A stretch of DNA of 64,000 nt from JBFWNG01 sp050251195 (lineage in GTDB: Bacteria; Bdellovibrionota_B; Oligoflexia; Oligoflexales; Oligoflexaceae). How positions within the stretch are numbered: the first letter of the stretch is position 1; every line of letters starts with the position of its first letter. Position numbers and translations under genes: made by a program. Below, piece after piece: positions 57,218 to 64,000 of the stretch. The notes beneath the pieces are model-generated. The model was not told where the DNA came from. It did not search any database and was given only the letters and a program-made list of their open reading frames with translations. Location of the stretch: NCBI GenBank assembly GCA_050251195.1, contig JBFWNG010000017.1, positions 1-64,000 of the forward strand. Direction: 5' to 3'.

Positions 57218-59772
57218 TGTTGTCTCAATTCGGTAAAGACCAAGAAGCAAAGGCGCTGAGCGCTTTGTTCAGACGACCCGACTCACTTAGCAATTATTTT
57301 CCCTATGAGGAAGTGCTCGCTAAGGAGCGAATCGTTGTGAACAAGGATGGATCGCTCGGTGTTGTATTTCGCATCAAACTGAAAGAACACGAGGCGATGA
57401 GTGAGGAAGCTGTCGTTTCTTCGGTGGCATCCCTCAAAGCATGGTTCTCGCTGCCTGAAAACGCGGTGATGCAGGTGATTTTTGAGCAGATGCCGCTATC
57501 GCCATTGGATCGAACGTTTAGTGAAATCGAAGGCAGGCATCCTTCCCCGCACCCGGTATCGGGGCTGTTGTTTGAAAAACGCCTGTCAACCGTCAGGGCG
57601 GCTTCGGTCCAGGAATCGGATCTGACGGCATTTGAACGACGCGCCTTTCTTACTATCCGTTGGTTCCCTCGCGGTCACAAAGGCGCTAGCGTCACGACTT
57701 TTTTCACCGACCCAAATGTGACATTGCATAAGGAGGCTGGCAAGGCTTCGGCAGAGGTAACGGAGTTCTTGCAATTGGTTAGAAGCTTTGAGGCTAGTTC
57801 GCAGCTCGATCTTTTGCGATTGAGCGGAGACGAGTTTCTCTCAGTCATGCGACGCTTCTTCAATCCTATGACCTACTATCAAAGGCAGTTTGCTGCCTAT
57901 AACAACTCACAGTCGTTGGCTGAGCAGATCGTCTACACGTCACCTACGCTCAGTTTTGATGGTATCGAGCGAGAAGGCATCTTGACGAGAACGATCTCGC
58001 TCAAGACCAGCCCTAGTTTTGCATATCCTGGTGGGATGGCCTATTTTACGAGGCTAAAATTTCCCATGCGGATAGCTCTGAACTTCTCTTTTCCATCTAA
58101 AGCGAAGGTGAAGAAGTTTTTCGATCTTAAGGAGTTTTTCCTTGAGAACACACCATCAGCGCGTGCTCGTCGGCAAAAGGAGGAGATTCTTGATGTTCAA
58201 GAACGCCTCGTGCGTGATGACCGTTGTTTGCATCTAAGCTTTCATATCACGTTGGAGGGAAAGAGCACCGAGGAGCTGGACGCCAGAACGCGGGATGTAC
58301 TTAGTATCTTTCACAACGAACTGGAATGCGAGGCGATTGTCGAAAAAGACATCGGTGCTGCCATGGCCCTAAATAGCTTGCCGCTATTTTACTCGCCTGC
58401 AAGCGATCTTTCGGCGTGTCGTTACATTCGCATTCTGAGATCAGACGTCATCAATTTTCTTCCGATCTTTGATTCATTTCAGGGATTAAAGAATCCACTA
58501 CAGCTCTATCTTTCGCGTGAAAATAATTTGGTGCAGTTCTCTCTGCTTGAGAATGAGACTTCCAACCACACGGTTGTACTTGCCGATAGTGGTTCGGGTA
58601 AAAGCTCTTTTGTCATTGATGCCGTCCAGGCAGCTAAGCGTTTATCACCCGAACCATTGGTCTTTGTTATCGACAAGAAGTCGAGTTATCTCATGCTGTC
58701 TGAGTACTACGACGCTGACCTGACTGTTTTTGAGCGTGATGGTCAAATGCCATTCTCGCCGTTTCGCGGTGTTTTTGACGAAGAGAAAGTTATCTTCCTG
58801 ACTCATCTCCTGGCGTCTGGAATCAAATTGATGTCACCTTCGTTTTTGGTCGAGAGCGATCACTATTCCGTTATTACGAAGGCCATTCGCGTCGCCCACG
58901 CAGGAAAGTGCCGTGAAGCAGGTCTGCGCCTAAATGGCGACGAACTCATAAATATTTCCGGATCAGAAGCGCCGACTTTGACGATGGAAGACGTCATTGC
59001 CGAAATGGCCGCTTTGACGGGAACCGAGGAGTTTGAAAAGTTTTCTCAAGTCATTGAAAATTTGGTGCAGAAGCTCTCACCTTTCTATGGCGACGGCATG
59101 TATGCACGCTATTTCAATGCGCAGAATTCGTCGTCAAAGACCAAGTCCAAGCTTTTCTATATCTATGATCTTGATGCGCTCGACTCCGATCCAGTGCTGC
59201 AAAGCCTTATGACCATGTCGGTGGTCGAGGAGATCCGTCAAACGATCAAACTCCACCGCGATGCTGGTAGGCAGGGTTTCGTGGTGCTTGAAGAACTCCA
59301 AATGCTTGGTAGAGGCAGCTCGGTCGGTAAGCAGTTTGTTCTCGATGCAGCTGAAACGTTCCGCAAGCTCGGCGTTTGGCTTATAAGTCTCACGCCAAGA
59401 CCGCAGAACTACTTTGAAACTGAGGTCGGACAGGCAATGTGGGGCGTTGCCGATAACTTTATTTTCCTGCAAATGTCTTCTGACAACGTTGATTATGTGA
59501 CGAAGCATTCTTCGCTTCTTGATGAAGCGGGATTGGAGATTGTGAAGTCACTACGAACGGTCAGGGGGTCCCATGCGGATGTGTTCTACGTGAACAAAAA
59601 GCGCACTACGCAAGGTGCCTTTCGCTTCTTCCAGACGCCCTATGATCGCTGGTTGGCGCCGACCAACGCCAAAGCGATGCTTGAGGCCCGGAAGGCATTG
59701 GCGAAGCATGGCGACAATAAATGGTTGGCCCTAGAAGAGCTGGTTGAGAAGTTCCCGGCTGGAGGAGTCTAG
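57214..59772 (+). CDS. traC: TraC/VirB4-like transfer ATPase
   Basis: An 852-residue ATPase of the TraC/VirB4 family. An N-terminal interaction half precedes the ATPase half with Walker A ADSGSGKSSF (about residue 456) and Walker B QGFVVLEELQML. It powers pilus assembly at the inner membrane. GGAGG precedes both the TTG at 57214 (which overlaps the traV stop) and the ATG one codon later. The length is typical for the family. Confidence 0.9.
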   Translation: MMLSQFGKDQEAKALSALFRRPDSLSNYFPYEEVLAKERIVVNKDGSLGVVFRIKLKEHEAMSEEAVVSSVASLKAWFSLPENAVMQVIFEQMPLSPLDRTFSEIEGRHPSPHPVSGLLFEKRLSTVRAASVQESDLTAFERRAFLTIRWFPRGHKGASVTTFFTDPNVTLHKEAGKASAEVTEFLQLVRSFEASSQLDLLRLSGDEFLSVMRRFFNPMTYYQRQFAAYNNSQSLAEQIVYTSPTLSFDGIEREGILTRTISLKTSPSFAYPGGMAYFTRLKFPMRIALNFSFPSKAKVKKFFDLKEFFLENTPSARARRQKEEILDVQERLVRDDRCLHLSFHITLEGKSTEELDARTRDVLSIFHNELECEAIVEKDIGAAMALNSLPLFYSPASDLSACRYIRILRSDVINFLPIFDSFQGLKNPLQLYLSRENNLVQFSLLENETSNHTVVLADSGSGKSSFVIDAVQAAKRLSPEPLVFVIDKKSSYLMLSEYYDADLTVFERDGQMPFSPFRGVFDEEKVIFLTHLLASGIKLMSPSFLVESDHYSVITKAIRVAHAGKCREAGLRLNGDELINISGSEAPTLTMEDVIAEMAALTGTEEFEKFSQVIENLVQKLSPFYGDGMYARYFNAQNSSSKTKSKLFYIYDLDALDSDPVLQSLMTMSVVEEIRQTIKLHRDAGRQGFVVLEELQMLGRGSSVGKQFVLDAAETFRKLGVWLISLTPRPQNYFETEVGQAMWGVADNFIFLQMSSDNVDYVTKHSSLLDEAGLEIVKSLRTVRGSHADVFYVNKKRTTQGAFRFFQTPYDRWLAPTNAKAMLEARKALAKHGDNKWLALEELVEKFPAGGV

Positions 59773-59816
59773 GACTAAGTAACTGAAATCCAACTTTTTG
59801 GCAAAAGGGAGGCTCA

Positions 59817-61175
59817 ATGCTTCGACCTTGTAAGATAACTTGCGCCAGAATTGCTGCTACTAGTGCAATTCTGGCGGTGCTAGCGCTTAACGCAACCTAT
59901 GCGCTGGCGCAAGACTATAGACGGTATCAGAAGTCCGGAAGCCTCAGCCCCGATGATTATCTGATGAAGTCTTTTAATGATCGTCACGATCCCGTCTTTG
60001 ACGGCAATCCCAATGTTGTTGATCTGGGACTCAATCTTGGCATCGGTTCCGACTGCGGACGCGTCAATTTTGAGGGCACGATGAAGTCTACTCTCAAGAA
60101 TTTACTCGATTCAAAGTATTTTGGCGATGTTGGAAAAGACATTATCGCGGCATCTCCGATGCTTCTCACATGCTACATGTCGCCCACGTGGTGTGCCATT
60201 CTCAAGCACACCCAGGTAAACGCCAACTTTCTTTCTCAGATGCGTCTTGACCAATGTGCTCTCGTTGATAAGTACGTTGATAATAGGACGGAAGACTACT
60301 ACCGCGAGCGGCAAGACTGCGTGCGCCAAAAGATCGCCGATAATGGTGGCGACCTAGAGGCAGCGATGGCTCACTGCCAAAGCAATGTTTACAACGCCGA
60401 TATCAAGAATTGGGCTGGTAATTCTTCTGGCGCAAAAACACCGACCAATAAACTGATTGAATCAAGCACTCAGTGGGCTGGCCTTACAGGACCAGATGCC
60501 GATCGAACGACTGATTTAGTCAAGGCCTTTGTCGGTGACACGGTGCTGACGCACGGCAATCTCTCTGTCGAGTATGGGACCAGGCAGAAGGCTCTTACGC
60601 CCGAAAGACACCTGAGAGAATTGCAGGCGTCCACCCAGCAAAAACTTTGCGACGGTGTTGTTCTGAAGGTTGAAAGGGAAGCTGGTCGTCGCACCGTTGA
60701 TCAGGTGGTGACCCAATCTGACCTCAAAGACCTAGCGCCAGGCATGGACGAGGTCTTAGTAGATCGTCAGACAGTGGAGTCTCTCGCTTACATGCCGACA
60801 AGGCAGCGGCGGGCGGCTTGTAAGCGTCTTGCGGACACCATTGCCTTGACGATGTTCACCAAAGACGCCAACCGCTCAATGGACGTTCTGACGATTGCAA
60901 CGCAGAACCCCAATTTGCCACCGGAGCGCAAGGCCGAGTTGGACGGCAAACGTCGAAATCTCAAAGAGTCAATCGATCTGACTATGGAGTTACAGCGCCA
61001 GCGCAGTGAGCCGCTAAGAGAGGTTTTAAGCGACATCAACAGCCAAGGTGAAGAGTACCGCGACCGGTACTCGGCACGTCTTATGCGCGATGATGCGGGC
61101 GCAATTCGGACTAAACAAGCGGGCCGAGTCTTCTTGGACTGCGCCGATGCCGTCATGTGCGGAAATGGGGAGTAA
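59817..61175 (+). CDS. TraH-like mating protein
   Basis: A 452-residue exported protein with a signal peptide (cleavage near ALAQ). The GIGSDCGRVNFEGTMKSTL region and paired cysteines (LLTCYMSPTWC, CRALVD-type spacing) recall TraH and the related ICE family PFL_4711. It should act in the periplasm in pilus assembly and mating-pair stabilisation. The tail is helical and ends with DCADAVMC. GGGAGG precedes the ATG. Confidence 0.65.
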   Translation: MLRPCKITCARIAATSAILAVLALNATYALAQDYRRYQKSGSLSPDDYLMKSFNDRHDPVFDGNPNVVDLGLNLGIGSDCGRVNFEGTMKSTLKNLLDSKYFGDVGKDIIAASPMLLTCYMSPTWCAILKHTQVNANFLSQMRLDQCALVDKYVDNRTEDYYRERQDCVRQKIADNGGDLEAAMAHCQSNVYNADIKNWAGNSSGAKTPTNKLIESSTQWAGLTGPDADRTTDLVKAFVGDTVLTHGNLSVEYGTRQKALTPERHLRELQASTQQKLCDGVVLKVEREAGRRTVDQVVTQSDLKDLAPGMDEVLVDRQTVESLAYMPTRQRRAACKRLADTIALTMFTKDANRSMDVLTIATQNPNLPPERKAELDGKRRNLKESIDLTMELQRQRSEPLREVLSDINSQGEEYRDRYSARLMRDDAGAIRTKQAGRVFLDCADAVMCGNGE

Positions 61176-61178
61176 GCT

Positions 61179-62651
61179 ATGTTTTCCAACACGGCCTATG
61201 AGGCGCTATTTGAGTACATTGGCCTTGAGCTGCATTCGCGTTTCATCGAGGTTTTGACATCGCAGCGCATGTTCATGGCTATTGTGTTCATGATCTTTGC
61301 AACGATGTTCTTCCTGACGACGGCTCACTTTTTTTCGCGGTACCTGCCGGGGACTTTGGTCAAACGACGATCGGTGCCGTTGTCCAAGTACGTCAAGGTC
61401 GTAGTCTGCCTCGTCATTGGCTTAAGCGTTCTTCGGGTGGGAAGCACCACGGAGGTGAAGCGGTTTAGCGGTGAGTCCTGGCACACCAATAGCTACATCA
61501 CCAGCAAGTCACACAACGTCCAACCTGAGTATAGAGTCAGCTTTGTTTTTGACCTACTGAGTCGGACAGCGGAGGAAATGACGAGGCTTCTGAACCAAGT
61601 CGTTGACCAGATGTTTCGCTCAACCAACTCCGAAATCGAGGCGCCGAGCTTCTTCTATAAAGCCGTCATGTATGCCGGGGCGGCAAGCCTCAATGATCCC
61701 GACTTACGAAGTGATATCGAGTTCTATACAGAAGAATGCATTCCACGGATTCTGCCCCTTATTGGTAACAAGGAAAGCCTCGATCGTCTCGATGGTCTCT
61801 ATCGAAGCGACCTAGCCATTGACGAAAAGCTGGCTGCTTTGAAGATTGAGGCGGACGGCACAACCACCAATTGCCTGGATGCCAAAAACGATATTCGAAC
61901 GGGCCTGATCTCATACACACGAGACAATTCGGATACGTTTCGTTCAATGCTGCGTGGCTATGTCGGAGATTCCATGTCTGATCAGACGTGGATCAATCTT
62001 CAGGTATCGATGAACCTTGTTGAGCACTACCTAGAACAACGGGAGGGGTTTGCCGCGATTCAGAAAGGTTCCCAGCCCAACGGGGGCTTTGCCCGCATTT
62101 ATCAGTACATGAATCGATTGTTTCACTTGGATACCTGGGTCGGCGGGCTTAATCAGGAATGGCACGGAGCATCGCTGGCCGCAGAGCGCAGTCAGGAGTT
62201 CAGCGAGAATTTGTCGCGTGCTCCCCATGTAGCTGGCTTTATCAAGCTTGCTCTGATCGCCATCTTCCCTTGGCTTGTCTTTCCCATTGTTGCTGGGCAC
62301 TGGCGTGTTTTGATCTGGTGGATGCTGGGATACACCTCGGTCTTACTCTGGGCGCCGATCTGGACGCTGTTTTATCACGTCATGATGGGCATCACGCTAT
62401 CCACCGATACCCTGGCGGCTTTCGGTGAGCTTTCGGACGGCATCTCGCTCTATAGCGCCAATCTCGTCACGTCGCGCTTGAACTATATGTATGCCGTGTA
62501 TTCGTGGATTCAGCTCCTAATCGGCGCTGGTTTTACCGGGTCTATTCTCTGGTTTGCTCGTCCGATTCTGTCGGACTCCGAGCAAGATTCTGCACCTGAA
62601 TTCGTCGGCGATGTGGGCTCTTTGACTAGGACAGCAGGGAGGATGCTGTGA
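61179..62651 (+). CDS. TraG-like N-terminal domain membrane protein
   Basis: A 490-residue inner-membrane protein. Two membrane segments are near the N-terminus (about 28-50 and 68-85), then a long periplasmic region with two cysteines, and four segments near the end. This matches the N-terminal half of F TraG (mating-pair stabilisation). The large periplasmic C-terminal domain of F TraG, used in entry exclusion, is missing. It follows the TraH-like gene by three bases. Confidence 0.7.
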   Translation: MFSNTAYEALFEYIGLELHSRFIEVLTSQRMFMAIVFMIFATMFFLTTAHFFSRYLPGTLVKRRSVPLSKYVKVVVCLVIGLSVLRVGSTTEVKRFSGESWHTNSYITSKSHNVQPEYRVSFVFDLLSRTAEEMTRLLNQVVDQMFRSTNSEIEAPSFFYKAVMYAGAASLNDPDLRSDIEFYTEECIPRILPLIGNKESLDRLDGLYRSDLAIDEKLAALKIEADGTTTNCLDAKNDIRTGLISYTRDNSDTFRSMLRGYVGDSMSDQTWINLQVSMNLVEHYLEQREGFAAIQKGSQPNGGFARIYQYMNRLFHLDTWVGGLNQEWHGASLAAERSQEFSENLSRAPHVAGFIKLALIAIFPWLVFPIVAGHWRVLIWWMLGYTSVLLWAPIWTLFYHVMMGITLSTDTLAAFGELSDGISLYSANLVTSRLNYMYAVYSWIQLLIGAGFTGSILWFARPILSDSEQDSAPEFVGDVGSLTRTAGRML

Positions 62652-62879
62652 TGGGCTCTGGTTCTTTGCTGGCCGAGTTCTCGGTGCCTGCCTTCGGGTT
62701 TGGCCGCGCTTGCGCGGCCCTCCAAAGGGGATTGGGGACAACGTCACCAAAGCGCAGCTCAAAGGGGTGGTACCACACCCCATGCTTGCTTCAACCCCCA
62801 GACTCCAACACACAACTCATTAGAAAAGACCAAACACAGCAGCTCAAATCAGAACAAAAAAACAGGAGAACCCACATCA
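62652..62879. other. 228-base non-coding stretch with two dyads, possible transfer origin
   Basis: GGCCGCGC and GCGCGGCC form a perfect inverted repeat at 62702-62719. A second, GGGGTGGTACCACACCCC, lies at 62764-62781. The stretch separates the mating genes from the MobC and relaxase genes. Transfer origins often lie beside these genes and contain inverted repeats. A terminator role is also possible. Competing frames here lack ribosome binding sites. Confidence 0.4.
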
Positions 62880-63191
62880 ATGACAAAAAACTCCAAGAAC
62901 ATTCTCAATCTACTACTAACCACATTCCTCATTTCGGCATGCATCACATCCTGTCAAACGACAAGCGCAGCGGGAACCAAAGAGACGGTCAAAGTTCTCG
63001 ACGCACAAGACCAATTGGTCGAGGCAGTCCTAAAAGAAAGAGAAAGCCAGAAGGTACAAGACGCAGTGAAAGACAATGCTGATCTGGCAAAAGCAGAGGC
63101 GCACCTACGGGCGGCGCTCGCAAGTCTCAAGGCGTCGAATCAAACACTAAAGGAGGTTCTGAAACATGACGCACATCAAAACCGCGACTAG
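62880..63191 (+). CDS. Small lipoprotein, unknown
   Basis: A 103-residue protein with a signal peptide and possible lipobox (ACITSC). The rest is helical and charged (heptad-like from about residue 40), so it may be a coiled coil. I chose the ATG at 62880; GGAG lies 12 bases upstream. It overlaps the next gene. Its position suggests an entry-exclusion or mating accessory role, but no family is recognised. Confidence 0.6.
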   Translation: MTKNSKNILNLLLTTFLISACITSCQTTSAAGTKETVKVLDAQDQLVEAVLKERESQKVQDAVKDNADLAKAEAHLRAALASLKASNQTLKEVLKHDAHQNRD

Positions 63192-63360
63192 CGACGAAGC
63201 GGTCGACTTAGGAGATGAAGTGATGCGCCAAGTCGGAAATTTAGATCAAGCAGCTGAGAATCTGGAAGGGCAAGACTTGGAGAATGAAGTCGATCCTGAA
63301 AAGGTCGGGAATTGGATCACGGTTATTGGCAAGGCGCTCATGGCGATTTTTAAGCCATGA
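63166..63360 (+). CDS. Hypothetical 64-residue acidic protein
   Basis: A small, acidic, soluble protein with a C-terminal amphipathic helix. GGAGG lies 9 bases before the ATG, inside the lipoprotein gene. It precedes mobC by 19 bases. Not recognised. Confidence 0.6.
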   Translation: MTHIKTATSDEAVDLGDEVMRQVGNLDQAAENLEGQDLENEVDPEKVGNWITVIGKALMAIFKP

Positions 63361-63379
63361 TTAGGTTAGGAGGATAAAG

Positions 63380-63709
63380 ATGCGATCATCGGAGAAAAGA
63401 CAAACTCACATCCGCTTTACGGAAGACGAATACAGCCAGCTTTTAAATGACTCCGAGGTGTACGGCGAAACAGTGCCGAACTTGATGAAGGCGGTCTACT
63501 TTCGCAAGAAGCTATTGCAACCAGTTATGAATCGTGAAGACGCCTTGCAGGTACTCACAGCGCTCAACCGCATTGGTAACAATGCCAATCAGATTGCGAG
63601 GCAGTTGAATAGTGGCTTTCGGCAAGGATTTAATTCAATGGTTGAAGAGTTGCGAAACGACATTCAATCAATGAAGCACTACATCTTGGGCTTGCGTGGC
63701 AATAGTTAA
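63380..63709 (+). CDS. mobC: MobC-family relaxosome protein
   Basis: A 109-residue protein with an N-terminal ribbon-helix-helix (QTHIRFTEDEYSQLL) and the MobC motif LNRIGNNANQIARQLN. It binds near the transfer origin and helps the relaxase nick DNA. GGAGG precedes the ATG. It overlaps the relaxase start by 14 bases. Confidence 0.88.
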   Translation: MRSSEKRQTHIRFTEDEYSQLLNDSEVYGETVPNLMKAVYFRKKLLQPVMNREDALQVLTALNRIGNNANQIARQLNSGFRQGFNSMVEELRNDIQSMKHYILGLRGNS

Positions 63710-64000
63710 GGTCAAACCTGTGCGCTATTCGAAAAACCTAGGCGATTACCTCAAGAGGGAAACCGACCCAGGTGATGTCGTGTATGCGCACGATTGCAAC
63801 GAAGAAGACGCGAGCGCTGACTTCGAAGCATTACGTCAATTTCATAAGGGTAAAGGCGAAGTGGAAGCTTATCACATCATCCAAAGCTGGAACTCGCAGG
63901 AAAGCAAAATGCTATCCGCAGAAGAGTTCAATGTCATTGGACGACAGATGGTGGAAGCCCAGTTCCCAGATCATCCGTATGTGGTCAGGACCCACGTCGA
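63696..64000 (+). CDS. MOBP-type relaxase, 5' part only
   Basis: The first about 101 residues of a relaxase cut by the window edge. It starts with GTG inside mobC. The segment EAYHIIQSWNSQE and later AQFPDHPYVVRTHVD are typical of MobA/VirD2-type relaxases, with the His-rich metal site in HIIQS and THVD. The catalytic Tyr should be within the N-terminus (Tyr in RYSKNLGDYL). It would nick and guide the transferred strand. Confidence 0.82.
   Translation, partial: MAIVKVKPVRYSKNLGDYLKRETDPGDVVYAHDCNEEDASADFEALRQFHKGKGEVEAYHIIQSWNSQESKMLSAEEFNVIGRQMVEAQFPDHPYVVRTHV

Noticed and set aside
62648..63082. 144-codon plus-strand frame after the TraG-like gene
   Set aside because: It overlaps the lipoprotein gene in another frame and has a Gln/Arg/Ser-rich low-complexity sequence without a ribosome binding site.
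1..64000. CRISPR arrays, insertion sequences, integrase, replication genes
   Set aside because: I looked for regularly spaced repeats, transposase or recombinase motifs and replication initiators and found none in the window.

Overview
The window is accessory DNA from a Gram-negative bacterium. It carries many lipoboxes, Sec signal peptides, outer-membrane efflux and porin-like proteins, and an F-type conjugation system. TTG and GTG starts behind good GGAGG sites are frequent. The bufferin, YceI, cytochrome and chemotaxis mix suggests a Bdellovibrionota/Oligoflexia-like or other proteobacterial host, but this is only a guess. The conjugation genes, relaxase, AbiE toxin-antitoxin pair, OLD nuclease and lack of housekeeping genes point to a conjugative plasmid or an integrative conjugative element. 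I see no replication gene, integrase, IS, tRNA, rRNA or CRISPR array.

Layout. 0.2-1.7 kb: small plasmid-type genes. 1.7-8.7 kb: an ECF sigma factor with a membrane partner, divergent from a CusCBA-type Cu(I)/Ag(I) RND exporter. 9.0-10.5 kb: a merR-merT-merP operon ending in an AhpD-like gene, with no adjacent merA. 10.6-15.2 kb: a four-gene chemotaxis operon (MCP, CheA, CheW-like, CheV) whose MCP carries an NrtS-like membrane module. 15.4-28.5 kb: a redox and membrane stress region with a peroxiredoxin, AhpD-like proteins, a fatty-acid hydroxylase-like protein, a TVP38-disulfide reductase fusion, DUF547, a class III cyclase, a CDP-alcohol phosphatidyltransferase, haem c lipoproteins of cytochrome P460 type and a dihaem-plus-barrel protein. 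A palindrome near AGTTTATATATAAACT recurs in five intergenic regions here, plus a weaker copy before cusC; a MarR-type regulator inside the region is the best candidate to bind it. 28.5-34.8 kb: YceI, a bufferin cluster (two BufA2-like metallophores, a YHS-like protein, BufB, BufC, ECF sigma), thioredoxin, an AhpD-like protein and a CNT nucleoside transporter.

34.9-40.6 kb: an OLD-family nuclease, a single-domain response regulator, two small XRE regulators and an AbiEi/AbiEii pair, with several operator-like repeats. 40.6-47.4 kb: a minus-strand operon (DUF6875-like, unknown, gamma-glutamylcyclotransferase-like, periplasmic binding protein, hybrid histidine kinase) divergent from an NtrC-class sigma-54 activator. 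47.5-62.7 kb: an F-type mating-pair-formation operon (TraU fused to the coupling protein, GspE-like ATPase, TraF, pilin-like, TraL, TraE, TraK, TraB, TraV, TraC, TraH-like, TraG-like). 62.9-64.0 kb: small genes, MobC and the start of a MOBP-type relaxase.

The most striking signal is regulatory. Three sigma-54 (-24/-12) promoter matches lie in front of the sensor operon, the activator gene and the conjugation operon. Each is preceded by the same TTGATCC-N6-GGATCAA type dyad. The layout (binding protein, hybrid kinase, sigma-54 activator) resembles LuxP-LuxQ-LuxO. I infer a self-contained circuit that senses a small molecule and switches on conjugation.
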